This document shows positions 7,028-8,479 of a stretch of DNA of 8,479 bases, piece after piece. Positions within the stretch are counted from its first letter, which is position 1; each line of letters opens with the position of its first letter. Made by a program: the position numbers and the translations under genes. The notes below the pieces were generated by a model, which was given only the letters and a program-made list of their open reading frames with translations, was not told the DNA's origin and did not search any database. Source of the stretch: Betaproteobacteria bacterium (GTDB taxonomy: Bacteria > Pseudomonadota > Gammaproteobacteria > Tethybacterales > Tethybacteraceae); assembly GCA_026710225.1 (NCBI GenBank), contig JAPORI010000229.1:264-8742 (forward strand), given 5' to 3'.

Positions 7028-7137
7028 CCTGTTGCTTTCTATATTGAATACAGCATGATCGCTGCCCCCCATTTCTCCTCACCAAAACAAGGCCCCCTCT
7101 TGCTCAATTACATTCTTTTGTTTTTGCGCCGCTTGAG

Positions 7138-7157
7138 GTCGATTGCAAGAAATCGAC
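7138..7157 (+). repeat. Hairpin in the leader
   Basis: GTCGATT (7138-7144) pairs perfectly with AATCGAC (7151-7157) around the loop GCAAGA. It lies immediately before the terminator-like hairpin, the usual tandem layout of leader attenuators. No anti-terminator pairing between the two was found by eye. Confidence 0.4.
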
Positions 7158-7181
7158 AGGGGGAGGGTTCACTCCCTTTTT
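7158..7181 (+). terminator. Terminator-like hairpin inside the leader
   Basis: GGGAG (7161-7165) pairs with CTCCC (7172-7176) around the 6-base loop GGTTCA, and five Ts follow directly (7177-7181). The stem may extend by three weaker pairs (AGG with TTT). This is the shape of an intrinsic terminator on the + strand, lying between the promoter near 7010 and the gene start at 7304, so it could attenuate transcription. The stem is short, so efficiency is doubtful. Confidence 0.45.
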
Positions 7182-7239
7182 CAGCACCGGGGCTGCTGGG
7201 GCTGTTGGCAGTTGTGTTTTTGCCTGCCGCTGAAGGCGT

Positions 7240-7255
7240 CCGGAACATGTTCCGG
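7240..7255. repeat. 16-bp perfect palindrome CCGGAACATGTTCCGG
   Basis: The palindrome is exact. Its first 12 bases (CCGGAACATGTT) recur at 7312-7323, 72 bases later, over the start of the exported gene. Possible operator pair or RNA hairpin. It resembles GAAC-GTTC regulator boxes but has a 2-base centre, unlike the 4-base centre of the Bacillus-type LexA box. Confidence 0.45.
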
Positions 7256-7267
7256 CACTCGGCAAGC

Positions 7268-7285
7268 ACTACTACTACCCCCCCC
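7268..7285 (+). repeat. ACT triplet repeat followed by eight Cs
   Basis: Three ACT units (7268-7276), an A, then C8 (7278-7285), ending 18 bases before ATG 7304. Tracts like this slip during replication. Here it would change either the reading frame (if translation begins at ATG 7055) or leader spacing (if it begins at 7304). Confidence 0.6.
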
Positions 7286-7303
7286 GTCACGGGTGTAGCC
7301 AAG

Positions 7304-8464
7304 ATGTCAGCCCGGAACATGTTTTTGTTGTGCCTGACAGCCCTGGCGTTGGCAAATCTGGCTCACGCCCAGCGAGTCGTCGGCATCCACCCGATTAATG
7401 AAAACATCCATAATCAACTGACGCCGGCCGGCACCAAGATCGGAGCCACCCAGAACGATGTCGCTCCCTTGGTGTTCACGCTCAATGATGCCAGCGGCAT
7501 TTTTGGAGTCAATGATTTAACCGGTCAGCTGTTTGTAAAGAAGGCAACCAACTTCAATTACGAGACCGGGCCGAAAAGTTACGAGATGACCTTGTCCTGG
7601 CGGCACAAGACCAGTGGTGAGACTGAAACATACATCAGGAGAGTCGTGGTGCAAAATATCAATGAACCGCCGCTGCTAGATGACATTCCTGATCAAAAGG
7701 TCATGTTTGACGAATCTTTCTCGCTGGATATCAATTATGGCCAGGACCCCGAGAACCCTTATCAATCGCTCGCAGCTATTCACAAAGTAATTTACAGGAA
7801 TCTGCATTTCGTAAGAGGATTGCCGACCGGGTTCATATACACCACCAGACCAAATGCACTGAGAATATCGGGTATTTCAACAAAAGGGCAGATAGGAATC
7901 CATCCGGTTACCTTGCTGGCCAGAGATGTCACAGACCGCAGCCTGGTCTATGAGAAAGCCTTCAAGCTGAACGTTCTTGACTATGGAAATATCAGAGCGC
8001 GACTCTCTTTTTCACAGTTCTACCATGCCTATACTGAATCATCGATGCAGGTGAGGATAGATGAGAGTTTTACAAAGGCGGTAACCATCACTCTCAAGAA
8101 CCTCAATCCCGGCAAGGTGCGGATTGTTCCCAACAAGCTGGTGTTTTCTCAACGGCAGTCCGGATACAGAAACTCCAAGACCGCAACATTATCGGTGAGA
8201 CCCGTGCTGCTGAGGCAAAATCAGGATACAAAATTCACGATTGAGCTGGCCGTCCACAACCGGGAGCAAGGCGACCGGCGGTTTACCAAGACTAATCCGG
8301 TAAAAATTGTTGGAAGATTTAATGCAAACCGCCTGCCGGTATTCCCCGCCTATGCCGTGACCATTTCCGAGAATAGCCATGATCAATTGAGTCCGGAAGG
8401 CATGAAGATAGGCAAGCCGATGCTTGCCGACGACAGCGACGGCAGAAATGACAAGCTGCGCTAA
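7304..8464 (+). CDS. Exported cadherin-like modular surface protein, cut by an in-frame TAA
   Basis: 386 residues from ATG 7304. I chose this start because it opens a signal peptide (MSARN, hydrophobic core MFLLCLTALALANLA, cut near AHA-Q23). The frame is open back to ATG 7055, but those 83 extra codons hold a terminator-like hairpin and a poly-C tract and look non-coding. Modules: a cadherin-like repeat (about 24-122, with INENIHNQLTPAGTKIG, FTLNDASGIFGVN and LTGQLF, closing NINEPP); a dystroglycan-type cadherin/Ig-like domain (about 123-225, DIPDQKVMFDESFSLDI, GLPTGF, LRISGIS); a beta-rich segment (about 226-345) I do not recognise; then the beginning of a second cadherin repeat (PVFPAYAVTISEN, DDSDGRNDKLR). 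Residues 31-47 and 354-370 match at 11 of 17. TAA follows LR where the family has Tyr, and SLVDA continues in frame. Lower GC than its neighbours. Likely role: adhesion or extracellular contact (inferred). Type could equally be pseudogene. Confidence 0.75.
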   Translation: MSARNMFLLCLTALALANLAHAQRVVGIHPINENIHNQLTPAGTKIGATQNDVAPLVFTLNDASGIFGVNDLTGQLFVKKATNFNYETGPKSYEMTLSWRHKTSGETETYIRRVVVQNINEPPLLDDIPDQKVMFDESFSLDINYGQDPENPYQSLAAIHKVIYRNLHFVRGLPTGFIYTTRPNALRISGISTKGQIGIHPVTLLARDVTDRSLVYEKAFKLNVLDYGNIRARLSFSQFYHAYTESSMQVRIDESFTKAVTITLKNLNPGKVRIVPNKLVFSQRQSGYRNSKTATLSVRPVLLRQNQDTKFTIELAVHNREQGDRRFTKTNPVKIVGRFNANRLPVFPAYAVTISENSHDQLSPEGMKIGKPMLADDSDGRNDKLR

Positions 8465-8479
8465 AGCCTCGTCGATGCC

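Noticed and set aside
7175..7250. Segment SAPGLLGLLAVVFL resembling a PEP-CTERM-type sorting tail
   Set aside because: No PEP/VPEP motif, no closing basic cluster, and it lies upstream of, not at the end of, an exported protein.
7240..7255. LexA (SOS) box
   Set aside because: The GAAC-GTTC halves are 2 bases apart instead of the 4 of the Bacillus-type box, and the gene downstream is not a DNA-repair gene.
7055..7303. N-terminal extension of the cadherin-like gene from ATG 7055
   Set aside because: It would bury the clear signal peptide at 7304 behind 83 residues, has no SD, and contains a terminator-like hairpin and a poly-C tract. Kept as an alternative, not as the call.

Overview
The window looks like chromosomal DNA of a Gram-negative bacterium, most likely a pseudomonad-type phylum (Pseudomonadota). 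The evidence is an exported periplasmic binding protein with a full ABC importer, Gram-negative-style MetE and MetF proteins, and tightly packed genes with ATGA overlaps. By eye the first 6.7 kb is GC-rich (about 60 %). I cannot fix the class from the sequence. All convincing genes are on the + strand.

Layout. Positions 1-74 hold the last codons of an upstream gene. After a 126-base gap comes a four-gene block (201-3521): a DUF1636 cysteine-rich predicted metal-binding protein, an ABC ATPase, a periplasmic binding protein and a FecCD/BtuC-type permease. The first three genes overlap by ATGA, and the permease starts 5 bases after the binding protein ends. Together they make a complete importer for a metal-chelate type substrate (corrinoid, iron-siderophore or haem). 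The exact substrate cannot be read from the sequence. After 93 bases come metE (cobalamin-independent methionine synthase, all zinc ligands present) and metF (5,10-methylenetetrahydrofolate reductase, TTG start). These form a methyl-transfer pair: MetF makes 5-methyl-tetrahydrofolate (5-methyl-THF) and MetE uses it to methylate homocysteine. A corrinoid-type importer next to the B12-independent methionine synthase makes physiological sense, because both are needed when B12 is scarce. However, I see no B12-box or room for a cobalamin riboswitch upstream of either block.

From 6714 to 7303 there is about 590 bases without a convincing gene. It contains several inverted repeats, a very good extended -10 promoter, a terminator-like hairpin inside the presumed leader, a 16-bp palindrome and an eight-C tract. 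This leads into the start (7304) of an exported, modular cadherin-like surface protein with visibly lower GC. Its reading frame hits TAA at 8462-8464, but the next five codons continue the cadherin motif in frame. The stop therefore looks like a nonsense mutation of a Tyr codon, a sequencing error or a recoded position rather than the natural end.

Most interesting points: the TAA inside a cadherin repeat, the complex leader with terminator-like hairpin and poly-C tract upstream of that adhesin-like gene, and the importer-DUF1636-metE-metF association. No CRISPR, rRNA, tRNA, transposase or defence system was seen.
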